Shown: positions 22,201-35,137 of the stretch, one piece after another
Layout: each line of letters begins with the position of its first letter
Numbering within the stretch: the first letter of the stretch is position 1
Origin: Zygnema cylindricum
Taxonomy: Eukaryota; Streptophyta; Zygnematophyceae; Zygnematales; Zygnemataceae
Direction of reading: 5' to 3'
DNA: 64,000 nt
Assembly: GCA_037447655.1 (NCBI GenBank)
Contig: JBBHKE010000387.1
Span: 122,001-186,000 of the forward strand
Program-made: the position numbers and the translations under genes
Notes under the pieces: generated by a model
Told to the model about the DNA's origin: nothing
The model's database searches: none
The model's input: the letters and a program-made list of their open reading frames with translations, nothing else

Positions 22201-25200
22201 GGAGGGGGAGGGGAGGAGGGGAAGGGAGGGGGAGGGGGAGAGGGAGAGGGAGAGGGAGAGGGAGAGGGGAGAACTACACCTCTTTAAACCTCAATTTTCT
22301 TGAACATAGATCCATGTCGCTCATATCGGTGAAAGGATGTGCCATTATCAATCCCTACCCATTCAGTGCCAGAAGATGCCCAATCTCCAAAACTTTAAAG
22401 CCATAACTTTTATCTCTTTCTCCCTCTTTCTCTCTCTCTCTATCTCTCTCTTTCTCTCTCTCTCTTTCTCTCTCAAGTATTCTTTTCAAAACAAGATAAA
22501 ACACATAACTGAAAACCATTTCTTTTACGCGCCTTATTGACGTTATAATTTTTATAATCATGTAAAGAAGGAAAAAAGGACATAAGGGTAACAATTTTAT
22601 TTAAAGACAAAAAACGACAAAACTAAAGAAAACAATATTGGAAACAGTTAAACAGTCATGAGACTCAGATAGAAGAATAAGACAAGAAAAGGACAAACCT
22701 GAAAAACCCTAAAAAGAGGACAACAGACAAGACAAGATCTTCCGTACAATGCAGGCCAACGCGGAGGGAGAGGGAGAAAGGGGATGGGAGGGAGAGGGAG
22801 AGGGAGAGAGAGGGGAGTGGAGGGAGAGGGGGGAGAGAGAGGGAGAGAGAGAGTGGAGGGGATGGAGAGGAGAGGCCCCCCCCCCCTTTCCTCCCCCTCC
22901 TCTCCCTTCTCCCCCCCCTGCCCTCCTTCCCCTCCCTGTCTTCCCACACTCACCTTGGCTGCCAGACTCTCCAGCAATTGGCCCGGCGTCGCACGTGCGG
23001 GGATGGCGTGGGGGCTGATGATGACGTCAGGACAGATGCCCTCCCGCGAGAACGGAAGATCCTCGCGTGACGTCATGCATGCGACAACGCCCTTTTGCCC
23101 GTGGCGACTGGTGAATTTGTCGCCCGGCACGGGACGTCGCATGGACCGTACCTGAACCTGTACGGAGAAAAGGAGCCATACGGAACAGAATCGGTAACGT
23201 ACGGTTTGAAAAAAGTACAAGAGCAGAAGGACAATGTTCAAGCCGATTGTACGGAACAGTACGGCGATTATCGAAGGTTGGGGTTCAGATTCGAGACACG
23301 TTACGTCGACATCTTAAGTGCTCCAGTCGTGCACACCATTTCATTAACATCCGTACTGTACTTTTCGACGACATTCTTTTCGTACGTGTCCTTGTTCCCG
23401 ACAAAATTTGAGATCATTGACTTCGGTCGGTAATACCTTTCCGTACGGTTTCTGTTCCGTACTTCCGTGACAATAACGATTCGTGACATTGTTTTCCCAG
23501 TTGTTCCATTCGTGATTTTTTTGACTTTTTTAGTTTTTTACGTATATTCGTTATTTTTTCATGATTTCGACCCGATTAGGGTTACAAACTCTGATAAGTG
23601 ACAACCATGGGTAGTGTGTACGGGAGGAGCTCTTACCGCAACTGCCTTCGGCGAAGGTTCCTCGCCAGTTCCCGCATTGACCGCCACTTTTGCCACCTGT
23701 CCCGCCTCACTGTGGCGCACACGCACTGCGTTGCACTGCACGTGCCACGTGCCACGTCAGTCGTCACACGCCATGCGTCACACGTCACAGGGGACCAGCA
23801 GAGCAGTTAAACGCTCGAACAGGTAACCAGGTGAATCATCACAGGAGCCAAACAGTTAAAACGTTTAAACAGTTGAGAAGTTAAAACGATTGTACAGGTT
23901 AATCAGCAACAACGTTTAAACGATTAAACAGTCGAATGTTTGAACTTTTGGACAAGTGACACAGAGGAACAGTGACACGGTGGAACATTGTATTTGTGAA
24001 AGCACTTAAACAGTTTAAACAGCCGAACAAATAAACGCCTGGAAAGTTAAATTGTTGAGGAGTTAGAAAACTGGACAGTTGAATAGTTTAAACTGGACAG
24101 TGAAACAGTTTGAGCAGTTTAAACACTCTAAGAGTGAAGCAGTTGGACATGGAGACAAACTAACTAACTTGACCACAGGACTTTTAAAACCAGCATAGAT
24201 GAACTACCAATAAGGTCCAATTAAACAAAATGTTTGACAATAGAACAATTCAGTATCAAATTAATAAAACCGTTTGTAACAACAAATCATGGTGACATTA
24301 AAACCTAATAATGTTCTTACAAAAAAAAAAGTGTGGGAGAATTCCAATCAGAAGGTTTGGAGATCCACCTGTCCAATGTCTGTTCGAACCTTATCGATCA
24401 CTACCATTTCCTCCCTGCAATTAGGGTTTCTCCCCTCATTTTCTCTCTCTCGTTTTGTCTTATTCAATCTCTCCCCTACAATTGGGAGTCCATCAGGGTC
24501 CAACTTATCGAATGCTGGACTTTCGCCGTATTTCTTTATCTCTACTTTTTTTCCCTGGGATAAAACATTTAAGAAAACAATTCAGTTTTTCTTCTTTATT
24601 TTTATATCGTCTACAGGTGAAGCCAGAGTCGACTTTGAGTTTCGATTATTGACAAAGGAAAGAAATAAAAAACTTTCTATTGTAATCTATTATACTGTAT
24701 TGTACTGTATTGTATTCTATTGTAAAAAGTCAATTTTGTGCACAAATATGACCAATTTCATGAAAATAAAAATGATAATTGGACATAGGTACATGTTTAA
24801 AAATAGTCAATTAGAAATTTTGATCAAAGAAGGAAGAACAGAATTTGTAAATTCAAATACTTGTTGATAATAATAAGAAGGAAACTGGAAATGGATTATT
24901 ATACCCAAATGGATCGGAAATTAGTCGCAACAAAATCGAAAGGTCAAAACTTGCCATTGATCCATAAATCCAATTCCAGAGAGGGAGGGCGGGAGGGCGG
25001 GAGGGAGGGACGGAGAGAGGGAGGTGAATCTTTGAAACCCTAATGGTTGTTTTACAATTGAAGTAGTTTCTAAACTTCTTGAAAAAGTGAAAAAGTAACT
25101 TAATACCTCTTTGGCCTCATAGGTTTTATATGTAGAACTGTGAAACATTCCGTATTCGATTGCCGATTTATTGAATACAATCGCATCCTCCTGTATACAA

Positions 25201-27296
25201 TAAATAAATGCCATTTATCCCATAGAAAAAGGTAATAGGATCTCCATGTGACTGTTCTAGTTCAGTTACCAGTTCTTTTGTTATATATTCTCAAGGTAAA
25301 TCAGTAATCTCATTAGTCCCATGTACACAGTTATTAGTAGTTCCGTGTGATTGGTTTGATTCTGTCCTCCCCCTCTCCCTCTCCCTCTCTCTCTCCATCC
25401 TCCTTCCCTTCCCCCTTCCTCTCCCTCTTCCCCCTTCCTCTCCCTCTTCCCCTCATTCTCCATCTCTTTCTCCCTCTCTTTGGTTTGGTTTTTTAGTTAT
25501 AATCATATCTTGTTAACCATGGCACAATTAAAGTGTGGATTTCACACACTTTTAAAAAAGCAAACGCTTTTTTTGACACAAGACAAAATGAGGTAAAAAA
25601 AATGATTTTTGAAATAAGACAAAATGAGGCGTGAGGAACGTACAAAAATAAAGGCTTGTTGATACAAACTATTGTTGAATTATTTACTATTGTATATATA
25701 TTGTTTTCTTTGAAGTGAATGGAACTTTTTTCTTTCCATGCATACCAAATTTAGATTATTGTGTAATTTGAATTACTTTCTTGTAGTAGAGAATGTACTT
25801 AAGGATAATACCTGGTTGTACCCCTCATAGGGACAAATGGCGACAATCGTATTTTGTCCATTAGGAAGATCCAAAAAACCGAGATTTCGCGAAGATTTTG
25901 TAACGATTAACGGTTTTTGGGGATAGTGTAAAACATGGGATGTTTTGTCCCATCTTTCCATAAAGTTAGTACCACTAAGACCCATAGCCTGCACAAAACA
26001 TAGGACATGTGACACCTGTCACAAACCCTTACATAGGACGGATCATCGTACTTAACCCATTCATGCATAAAACATCATGAATTTGGAATAGATTTTTGGA
26101 TCAAACATGTGACACGCGTCACAAAACCCTACATGGGACAAAACACAAAAAAATCATATCATACATAGGACGTCATGAGTATGGATATGGCAAGTTAGAG
26201 CAGAGAGGAGAGAGAAAGAGGAGAGAGAGAGAGAGATATTAGAGAGCGGCAGAAGAGAGAGAGAGAGAGATATTAGAGAGCGGCAGAAGAGAGAGAGAGA
26301 GAGAGAGAACTGCTCAAGAGATCGAAACAGGAAAAGTTGTATATAAGCTAATCATATATTGGACTATTCATAAATTGAACATATCATGGTAAAATATTAT
26401 AGAAGAAATGTGAAGTAATCACCTTCGTGCATCCAAAGTATTGTTTGTTGGAAGAATCATGTATTGTTGAATTAGCCAGGGAGACAATGGGAGAAGGATA
26501 TGTTCACGGTTTTTTAGGGTTTTTGAAATAGCCAATTGACATATGGAAAGGTGAATTTTTTGTTGTGGGCTTGAAATAAAGTGAGAAAAAGCTCTATGAT
26601 GTGAAGGACTTATGGTTTGTTGAAAAATTCAAAACAATTTTTTGACTAAAATTGTACTTAGAATAACGAAATAGATGACTGAAACTTACAAACAATTTTT
26701 GATGCCTGTAGGGAAAGTTTGGATTTTTATACATCTGCATTTTCCTTTTGCCATCTTCCTTTCCCCCCTCTATTCTCTATTCCTCTCTCTCCTCTCACAC
26801 TCCCACTTCCACATCCCCAGCCTTATTACAATGTCCTCCCTCTCCCACTTCCCACTCCCACTTCCTTGCAATGTTTTCCTCCTCCCACTTCCCTCTCCGA
26901 CTTCCCTCCCCCACTTCCCTCTCCCACTTCTTTGCAATGTCCTCACCCTCCCTCCCACTTCCCTCTCCCACTTCTTTGCAATGTCCTCTTCCTCCCACTT
27001 CCCTCTCCCACTTCTTTGCAATGTCCTCTCCCTCCCACTTCCCTCTCCCTCTTCTTTGCACGTACCTGCTTTCCCATGAGGGTCCCATAATGGTTCCGGG
27101 TGACGGCATTGTGGTGGAACCAAGGAATGGTGGAGGCAATCGCTCCGAGAGATAGGGAGGGGTGCACCTCCACATGGGTGTGCTCTCCTGGCCTGGAATC
27201 AGTCATGCGACATGACGTGACGTGACATGCATACACAATGTCACATGCTTAGAGAGTCTGTTGACTTGCAAGTGTCAATCATCAGTAAAGTGACAC

Positions 27297-27341
<45 letters not shown>

Positions 27342-30300
27342 GTATAAATGTGCATAAATGACATGCATCATGTGATGTGACATGTATCATGTGACATGAC
27401 ATACATCATGTGATGTGACATGCCTATGGTTGAGGCGTGGAACACGTGACGTGACCAGCATCATGTGACACGACATGCATCATGCGATGTGACATGCGTA
27501 CTGATGTGACATGCGTACTGATGTAACATGCATAGGGAAGTTAAAAAAACCCTAAAAGAAAAACTATATTATCCTAGGGACATATTGTCTACATTAAGAC
27601 CATAGTCCTCGTTTCTAAGGAGCTAAACCAAATTATACGAAAATACACATACAAACCTGAGATCCTCCATGTTGCTCGCCACTCGTGTGTTCTTTTCTTC
27701 CTCCGCGTCTAAAAACTCCAAAGCCGATAAACGGGCTCCATGACAGTTAAACTGTACACAGAACAACGGTCGTAAAATTCGACCAATGGAAGTCGTCACG
27801 CGCACCTCATTCACAACAGTGTCCCAAACTATGCCCACCTGACCACCCATATACGCCAAAAATATCACGTCACATGATGTCACGTCACATGTTAAAGGCA
27901 CGAGGGGAGAGACAGGGAGAGGGGGGAAGAGAGCGAGGGAGAGCGAGATGGTTTTAAGAAATACGCGAGTGGAGAGAGGGAGAGAGAGCGAGAGAGAGGG
28001 AGGGAGAGGGAGAGGAAGAGGGAGAGGGAGAACTAACTAACCTCTTTCCTTATCTTCCCTTGCATCCTAGCCTCCCTCAAGCACTTTGCTAACTGTTCGC
28101 CGTCCTCGTGACATCCCAAAATTCTTCCATTTAAATAAACCCTAGAAGCTCCGTAATACTCTCCTCCTTCCCAATGACCTTCGCTCAATTCTTTAATCAA
28201 AAACTTTTTATCCATAAAAGATATGTCCACCTCATCTCCATCCTGAGAACCAGAATCTGACGCAGAATCAGAATCAGAATCAATCTCAATATGGACCATA
28301 TCCACATCTTCTCCACTTTCCAAATCGTTATCGTCATCGTAATCTGGATCTGATTCTGAATCTGATTCGGTATCTGATGTTGAATCTGTGGCGATCTCAC
28401 CGTCGACCATGTCGTTATCTTCTCCATTTTGGACTTTTCCCGACGACGACGCTTTCCCACTTCTCTGTTTTTGTCTCTTCCGGCCTTCTGTTTTTGTCTG
28501 TTTTGATGACGATCCTTTTCCGGACAAATTTGTTCCTGAATTTCCTTTTTTTTTATGGTCGATAATACGAGGTTCCGAATCGTCACAAGATACTTTCGCT
28601 CCGAGGGAGAGCTGTTTTTGTAATCCAATTCTTTGGTTGTCGGGAGTTTCCACCGGACAGTATCTCCCGCAATGCGAGGAATGGCTGAAAAGAAACAGAG
28701 AAAAAACATAGATACAACGCTTTCAGTTCCGTCGACAGAAACAGAGAAGAAGCATAGTTGGAAAATTTTCCCAGTTTCGTTGACGGAAACAGAGAAGAAA
28801 CATAGAGACAACACTTGAATCAAATACATCACACTACTCGCAATTGATTAATGACACATAGACATAGTTAGTTACATAGGATCGATAAGAAACTCTATTA
28901 CTCAGTAAACTGTAAACAGACACAAAACTATATTGGTTCAATTGGACTGAAAAGAGACACGGATGAAGAGAAATAACCATAGGGAAGAGAAACAGAAATT
29001 AGAAAAAGATAAATGCAAGGAACTGTCCTAGGGAAGACAGAGGAGAAAAAAAAAGAAGTAAAGGGGATAAGTGTACAGTAGGAGGGAGGGAGGGAGGGAG
29101 GGAGAAAAGGAGGGCTGTCTTACGTTTTACGCCAGTCTATGGCTCTGCTTTGCTCGTGAACAGGTGATGTCACCTGTCGTAACTGAGAAACAGTACACAT
29201 GTAATTTTGACGGTTTAACGGAGCAATAACTCCGTTATGGGACCATCTGCTGTTACCCCCAATCTGTCCAGTTTTAAAACATCTCTGCATTCTCATCCAC
29301 AAAAAGACAAAAGCCATTATTTGTGGAAAGAAAGTATCAATTTTTTTCTGTGAGTCTATATAAGATTCTCAGAGAGGACATGTCCGTTTTTTTTTCACTA
29401 AGAACTTCTCTCCACCATAATTAGTGTGGACCCAAAAAGTGAACTTTAATTCTATTTCATTCGTTGGAGTCTTGCGAAGGTCGTAGCATATTATGTATAT
29501 TATATATGTATAATATATTATATTGTATTATATTAAATTATATTGTAGCATATTGTATATTATTTTGTGACATCAAAAATTAACTTTTTAACAATTTTTG
29601 TGACATAAAGATGGAAATTTCAATCTGTAGTCCTTTTTCTACTTCTGAAACAATAATGGTCAAAAAATGAAAAGACCCACAACATAATATTCATAAAAGT
29701 GATGAAGACAGTAATTGGGAAAAGAAAGAGTGTAATTTACACAAAAAAATGTTTTCTTGGATGAGATTTTATCGAAATAATTCCATGCTAAATTCATTAG
29801 CTAAAATAATGTTGAAAATGTTGACTATGTTGATTTTTTCCAAATGTAGGGGAAAAATAGACACAGTAACAGCAAAATGTCATTTTTTTTGGAAATGTTA
29901 AACCAAAAACCTTTCCACATAAAATAATGGGATCAAAAATCCTATTGTTTAGGAATGATTTTTTCAATTTTCTATTGATGTAATAAGAAAAAACCCACCA
30001 ACAAAAGAATCTACTATCCAATCCAATTAGGTCAAAGCCTTTAATGTTAGATGAAAAAATCAAATTTTCTATTCACAAAAGTTAGCGAAAACCTCGACCG
30101 CATCGGAATGACAAATGGGATCAAAACTCCTATTATGAATAAAATGGATATTGAATACTGAATATTGAATATTGGAATATAAAGAGATACAAAGTTTTCT
30201 AAGAAAATAAAATAAAAACCTCAAAAGAGACCAATGGTCCCGTACTTGCTTTTCGTTCCTTGAACCTCCTAGTGCGAGGAAATGGATGTTGAATATTGAA

Positions 30301-33300
30301 TACTGAATACATATTATTTAGTATACATAAATATATTACAGAGATATTGAAAATTTACGAAGGAAAAGGAGAAAGACCTCACCGAAAAAGAAGCTAATGG
30401 TCCTTTACTTGCATTTATAACGTTCGAAACTCTCGTACTAATAGCGGAACTGCCTTTCCATTTTGACCTGGACAATTCCGTTTCCAGTTTCTTCTCAATA
30501 CTCTTCCACCAGCTTAACAATGACCGAGAAATCTCCTCTAGAAGCAAATCTCCAATAAGAAGGAGACTTTTGTGGGCCAAACTGTGTCGGTCCGTCTGTA
30601 AAAGGACTCCAAAAAGTATATAAATATAGTCAATGGTTAAATGGTTTTTTGTCGTATATGCTTTAAACGATCAATGATTAAATAGATTTTTTGTCGTGAA
30701 GTTTGAATAATCAATGGCTAAATAGTTATTTGCCGCAACGCTTTAATTAGACAGGCAATGGTTAAAAAGTTTTTTTTCGGAAGTTTGAATAATCAATGAT
30801 TAAAGAGTTTTTTGTCGTATATGCTTTAAAAATTCACGTTTAAAATAGTTAATTGTCTTATATGCTTTAAACAATCAGTAATTAACAAGTATTAAGTTGT
30901 AGAATTTTGAACAATCAACGGTTACCAACTTTTTTAAATTAACGCTTAAACAGTCAATGGTTATAATGTTCCTTGTAGTAAAGTTTAAACAATCACTAGT
31001 TAAATAATTTTTTGTAGTAAAAGTAAAGAATCTCAAGATATTTCAGGTTTCAATCTTCTAGACTATACTAATGGATAGCTTGGGTTTTGACAAGATTCGT
31101 AAGATATCGATAATTTTCAGTTCTCAAGGGGGAAGAGGGGGAGGGGGGGGGAGGGAGTGTTAACACTCACCTCTTTCAATAGTCCAGCTGAACACAGAAC
31201 CACTCTCTTTACCATACTTCCCAATACTAGCGCTTTGGGCCAAAGGGAGGAAAAACCTCTCCCTACATTTGACAACATTTCATTTTTTAAAAGGTTGGAA
31301 ATGTCTCTCTCGTCTCCTCTATTGGGAAGGTGTTTCGAAATCCATTTTATTGCTTCTCTCTGCATGAGTTTTCCATCCTGAAAATCCACACAATAAGTTG
31401 ATATATTGCAGTCAGTTTAAGAACCCACACTATATAAGTTCACGTAAACCGATAAACTCCTAAAGCCCACACCATATAAGTTAAAGTAAAACAACCACTC
31501 TAAGACCCACATTATATAACACATTAATATAATTATTATTATATAATGTGTTCAATAATGTGTTCAATAATGTGTTATATAATGTGGGTCTTAGAGTGGT
31601 TGTTCTACTTTAAACATTTTTAAATTACATGTTAAAAAAAAACAATCCAAAAAAACATACCGCCTTTTGGGATTTCACTACCCTCACCTTTCCTTCGGAT
31701 TTCCGGTCTATCTGCAATTCACTCTCGAGTTCCTCCGACATAAATTGCAGAATGTTTTCAAAACGGAAAACCAAATTTTGGTTTTCAGTTTCCCAAACAG
31801 ATGGGCTAGAAGAAATAGTCGCGGAATTCACACTAATAGAATCCACTGTGGGAACCTGAATGGCTCCGGCAATCATAGGAATGCTAGAAAGACCGAGAGC
31901 ACAAAAAAGAATGCTAAGAGGTATTTCTTTATTTCCTTTCTCGTCTAAGTTTCCGAAGATCGCGACAATTTTTAGATTCCCATCTTCGTTGTATGACTTA
32001 ATCGTAAACTTTCTAAAACACAAAGAAAAAACAAAAAAATAGCAACAAGAGAAAAAAATCGTGAATAATGAGTTGGACGTAAAACCAAAAAACCAAACGT
32101 AAAAAATCCAAAAAACCTCTAACAAACCCTAAAAGACCCTAAAAAACCTTTAAAACCCTTAAAACCCTAAGAAGCCCTAAAAAATCGTGAATTATGAGTC
32201 GAACGGAAACGTGAAAGAGAATCAAACAGGAAAAAAGGAAATAAAGACCTGAATGCCAATTTTCTGGAGTATGATTCATTCTACTTTAGGTGTAAAATAT
32301 AACCACATTAAGAAATGGCACAAATAAATATCAAAACTTGCACTTGTTAAAAAGAACTTTCACACAAAAAAAAGCTAAGTACAATTTTCATTTCTAAACG
32401 TCAATTGTTTAGTATTCATCATATAAAATGTAATCTGGAAAAATTATCATCATCATCATCATTAATGATGTTTTATACTCGTATTAAGTTCTCAACATCA
32501 AGAAAAAACGATTTTCACCCGAAGCCAAACATATTTGTTAAAAATAATTGATCTTTACATGAATATCCCTCCGTTTAAAACGCAAATGAAGACAAAAAAT
32601 AAGATAGCAACTAGGATCTAAATCCTTAACCGTAATACGAAAAAATCTGTAATCCTTAACTCCCAATTCCCAAAAGTGAAAAACCTATCCTCCCAACTCC
32701 AATTTCCACAAAATCTCATCTAATCCCAAACATCTAAGGAGAATTTTTTAATTTCCAATGATTGATTTCTCCGACCACCAATTTTCAATGAGATTTTAAA
32801 CATCTGATGGATAACATTCCATGACCACTGAGGAAGGTCCCCACCACACCTTGTCAATGAGATCTCTCCCATTTGAGTCTTTCTTGGCCACGAGAGTACG
32901 GAAGCTTGAACGTAATTAGTGTGGATTTCCACTTGAATGCTATTTTTCTGCCACGATCTTTCTATTGGGATGCCCACCTGAGTCATGCAATGGAGAGTAC
33001 AATAAAAAAAATAAACAAATGAAACAAAAGAAACAAAAAAATATATGAGGGAAAAAAGTAACACGCACACAAAAATTTCTTCCATCCGATTTTACCTCTC
33101 CATCATCGGCAATCGCTCTCAAAAACTACTCGGGACCCCTCTCTAATGCTAAAAGTTTTAAATTTATGTACTTCCTTTCTTTCTTCCCCTTCCTCTACTT
33201 TCCCCTCTTTGTTCTCCCACTTTGTCTCCTCCCCTACTCCTTTTGCCTCTCTCTCTCCTGCTTGTCTCCGTTCCCCTCCCCCCTTCCCTCTCCTTCTTCC

Positions 33301-34181
33301 TCTTCCTCCTCCCCCTCCCTCCCTCTCTCCCTCTCCCTCCCGCTCTCCCTCTCCCTCCCTCTCCCAATTTCTTTACCACTCTGCTCCCCTCTCCCTAAAC
33401 CTCTCCCACCTTCACTCCCTCTTCCACCTTCACTCCCTCTTCCACCTTCACTCCCTCTCCCTCTCCCTTTATCTCTCACCTTCCTTCTCCGAGGAAGAGA
33501 AAGTACCTTTTCCATGCCATCTACAATAAAGTATCCCCCAAGATCGAAGGGACATCCCAAAGAATCAACGCTGGAGTCTTTCGGTCGAACAATAATTGGA
33601 CAGAATCCGATTTTTTCGATAATTTTTGTTTCGTCGCAAAGAATTTCTCCTTTCTTCTTCTCGGGCTCGTAATGCTGCACCAAATAGTAACAAGTAGAAA
33701 CAGAAAATAACCACATCGATTATGTTTTTGAATCAGAAATAGAGAAAAAGGAAAAAATAAAACACAGAAAACAACCCGAAAAAAAAAAAAAAAAATAATA
33801 ATAATCAAACCGTAGCTGACCTCGCAGCCTAGTGATGCGTGACGTGACACATCGTGACGTGACATAGAGTGAAAGAGCCCTACAAACCTTCAAGCTGATC
33901 TCGCAGTGGAGCGGTGCTCGCCAGGTGGCTCGCTCCTGTAGGGCGGCTTCCGGACTCCGAGGATTCCCCGAAGATCCGGAACTACTTGCCAGCCTTAGGT
34001 CCTCCATCTGCAGCTCTATCCGGCTGCCATCTGGCATGGCTGCGCTGATGCTTCGCAGCTGCCGTGCCAGCATGGGAAGGTTCTCCACGAATCGGTCGAA
34101 TGACGAGACTTGGTGGCGAACCAGCTTTTCCTTTTTTATGATTTTATTAAATACTGCTTCTTGAGACAGTTCTGTCGCCAT
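19241..34181 (-). CDS. RNA polymerase second-largest subunit (RPB2 family), 19 exons
   Basis: Forms the catalytic half opposite the largest subunit of a nuclear RNA polymerase. Exons in order: 34181-33888, 33674-33507, 33125-33096, 32977-32850, 32012-31661, 31377-31171, 30595-30383, 29284-29124, 28684-28042, 27838-27657, 27192-27066, 25988-25812, 25190-25107, 24554-24369, 23157-22954, 21576-21500, 21188-21035, 20303-20049, 19345-19241. All are bounded by GT and AG, and phases agree at every junction, giving 3747 nt, 1248 residues. Landmarks: [11 protein letters not shown] (protrusion); [12 protein letters not shown] (fork); [29 protein letters not shown] and [12 protein letters not shown] (active site); [12 protein letters not shown] with both catalytic Lys; [31 protein letters not shown]; a CX2C...CX2C zinc ribbon; QELMCMNI at the C-terminus. 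Exon 9 encodes a long acidic/basic low-complexity insert. It is too divergent for canonical plant RPB2. TPGQLLE and FMGPxFYQRL recall NRPD2/NRPE2 of Pol IV/V, but a virus-type RPB2 is possible. The exon 14/15 boundary may shift by a few codons; exon 3 (30 nt) is least certain. Confidence 0.88.
19346..20048. repeat. Degenerate tandem array in the last intron
   Basis: TTATGTGAG-containing units (at about 19374, 19447, 19580, 19655, 19750) alternate with TATATTCACACT and ACCAATCTTAGTA. The unit length drifts around 70-130 bp. It lies in the intron between the last two exons. Confidence 0.6.
20385..20800 (-). repeat. Three decoy copies of an exon start in an intron
   Basis: On the - strand, exon 18 begins after TTTTAAAG with CTCTTTACGGGCCAAGTATG. 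Upstream in the same intron the pattern of pyrimidine tract, AG, CTCTTCACGGG..TATGTAAAGG occurs again near 20405-20455 and 20522-20578, and more weakly near 20757-20790. Each is followed by AATAATAGCTCTT(C/T)AG instead of the coding continuation. Confidence 0.7.
22159..22272. repeat. (GGGA)n/(GGGAGA)n tract in an intron
   Basis: Purine-only run of GGGA then GGGAGA units. Similar tracts recur at 22760-22875, 27905-28030 and, as CT, at 33170-33480. All are in introns of the polymerase gene. Confidence 0.9.
23800..24180. repeat. Degenerate AAACAGTT array in an intron
   Basis: Dozens of irregularly spaced variants of AACAGTTTAAACAGTTGAA, between exons 14 and 15 of the polymerase gene. Confidence 0.6.
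27301..27338. repeat. (TA)19 microsatellite
   Basis: Uninterrupted TA run inside an intron. A CATCATGTGATGTGACATG-type array follows at 27355-27530. Confidence 0.95.
30610..31020. repeat. Degenerate ~45-60 bp array in an intron
   Basis: Repeated variants of AATCAATGGTTAAATAGTTTTTTGTCG and ATGCTTTAAAC in the intron between exons 6 and 7. Confidence 0.65.
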
Positions 34182-34310
34182 GATGACGTCAGCTAATCCT
34201 GGAAGGGAGAAGGAGGTGGTGTAGTGATGGCAAGTGGAGAATGTACAAGGAGAAGGTGAAGGGGGAAAAAAAAAGGAACAAGCAAGTGTGAAAGATGACA
34301 GATAGCAAAG

Positions 34311-34320
34311 GTATTTATAG
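34311..34320 (-). promoter_or_regulatory. TATA box of the polymerase gene
   Basis: CTATAAATAC on the - strand, about 130 bp upstream of the ATG at 34179-34181. A start site 25-35 bp downstream would fall in a CT-rich stretch near 34280. A TGACGTCA palindrome sits at about 34184-34191 in the leader. Confidence 0.5.
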
Positions 34321-34346
34321 ACAGGATAATCGTGACAAAAGGATAA

Positions 34347-34424
34347 CGGTACAGTACAGTACGGTAGTTTGCTGAGAGGTACAGTACATTACAGTACAGT
34401 ACAGTGCAGTACTGTGGTGTAGTT
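34347..34424. repeat. (GTACA)n palindromic cluster
   Basis: Overlapping TACAGTACA/GTACTGTA words upstream of the polymerase TATA box. The same words cluster at 44180-44245 and 62720-62765. Confidence 0.7.
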
Positions 34425-34587
34425 TCTTCGTTTTTTTGCTTTTTGTTGTAAGCCGAGGAGAAGCGTTGCAGCAATGCATGGAAGGCGGCATGGCGGCGCA
34501 AGCAAAAAAGATGATCGCAGGTAACATATGCTTCGTGAATCACAAGTTAAAATGTGCGTAAACTATTGGAAACGCTACAGTACAGTA

Positions 34588-34805
34588 CACCGTCGATCGT
34601 ATTTAGCGTGTATGTTTTTTTCGCCACTGAAAATATCTTATCTCCGTACACATTTGTCCAATTTTCAATTTAAGACCGCCATTCGTAAGCTGAGAATAAA
34701 ACCTTTCAATCGCAACCGTCGGATCCAAAATCCGACAAGTGTGTAGGGAGAAAAAATGTTTTAAGAGGCGAAAAAAAACATAAACGCTAATTACGATTCA
34801 CGGTG
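34588..34805. mobile_element. MITE, TACACCG family, 218 bp
   Basis: Begins CACCGTCGATCGTATTTAGC and ends in the imperfect inverse ...CGATTCACGGTG, flanked by TA on both sides. An inner inverted pair, TCTCCGTACACA and TGTGTAGGGAGA, brackets a core containing AACCGTCGGATCC. Same length and layout as 42130-42347 and 52891-53107. Confidence 0.75.
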
Positions 34806-35137
34806 TACAGGACTATAGCAATTGATGAAATCCAGCCGTTACCAGGAAATATGGACGGCTAAGATCATCAAAGTTAACCAGTCTTTCCACTCTCAATGTT
34901 GGAGCTTAGCATCTGCCAAAGCGCATGTTCCTATGAAGAAAAGGTGACTTAGTTGAATATTATTTTATGGAGTGTATATAATTGAGTGCTGGGAGATTAT
35001 CTAATTTAGGAAGGAATTTTAAGGATTTAGATATTAAAACTACAGTATCGTGCAGTAAAAACTTTGAAGGCTAAGAAAGACGACTAAAGAACTACTGGAT
35101 AATATTTTAGGGTTGGAGATAAAAGGCTAATAATAAT
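34806..35137. other. Upstream region of the BTB gene
   Basis: No gene. AT-rich leader-like DNA; no convincing TATA element that I would commit to. Confidence 0.3.

Noticed and set aside
22094-22406. Arg/Glu/Gly-rich proteins on the + strand
   Set aside because: They are translations of GGGA/GGGAGA tracts inside an intron. The same applies to frames at 25281-25463, 26675-27175, 33146-33716, 41065-41551, 53801-54037 and 62073-62414.
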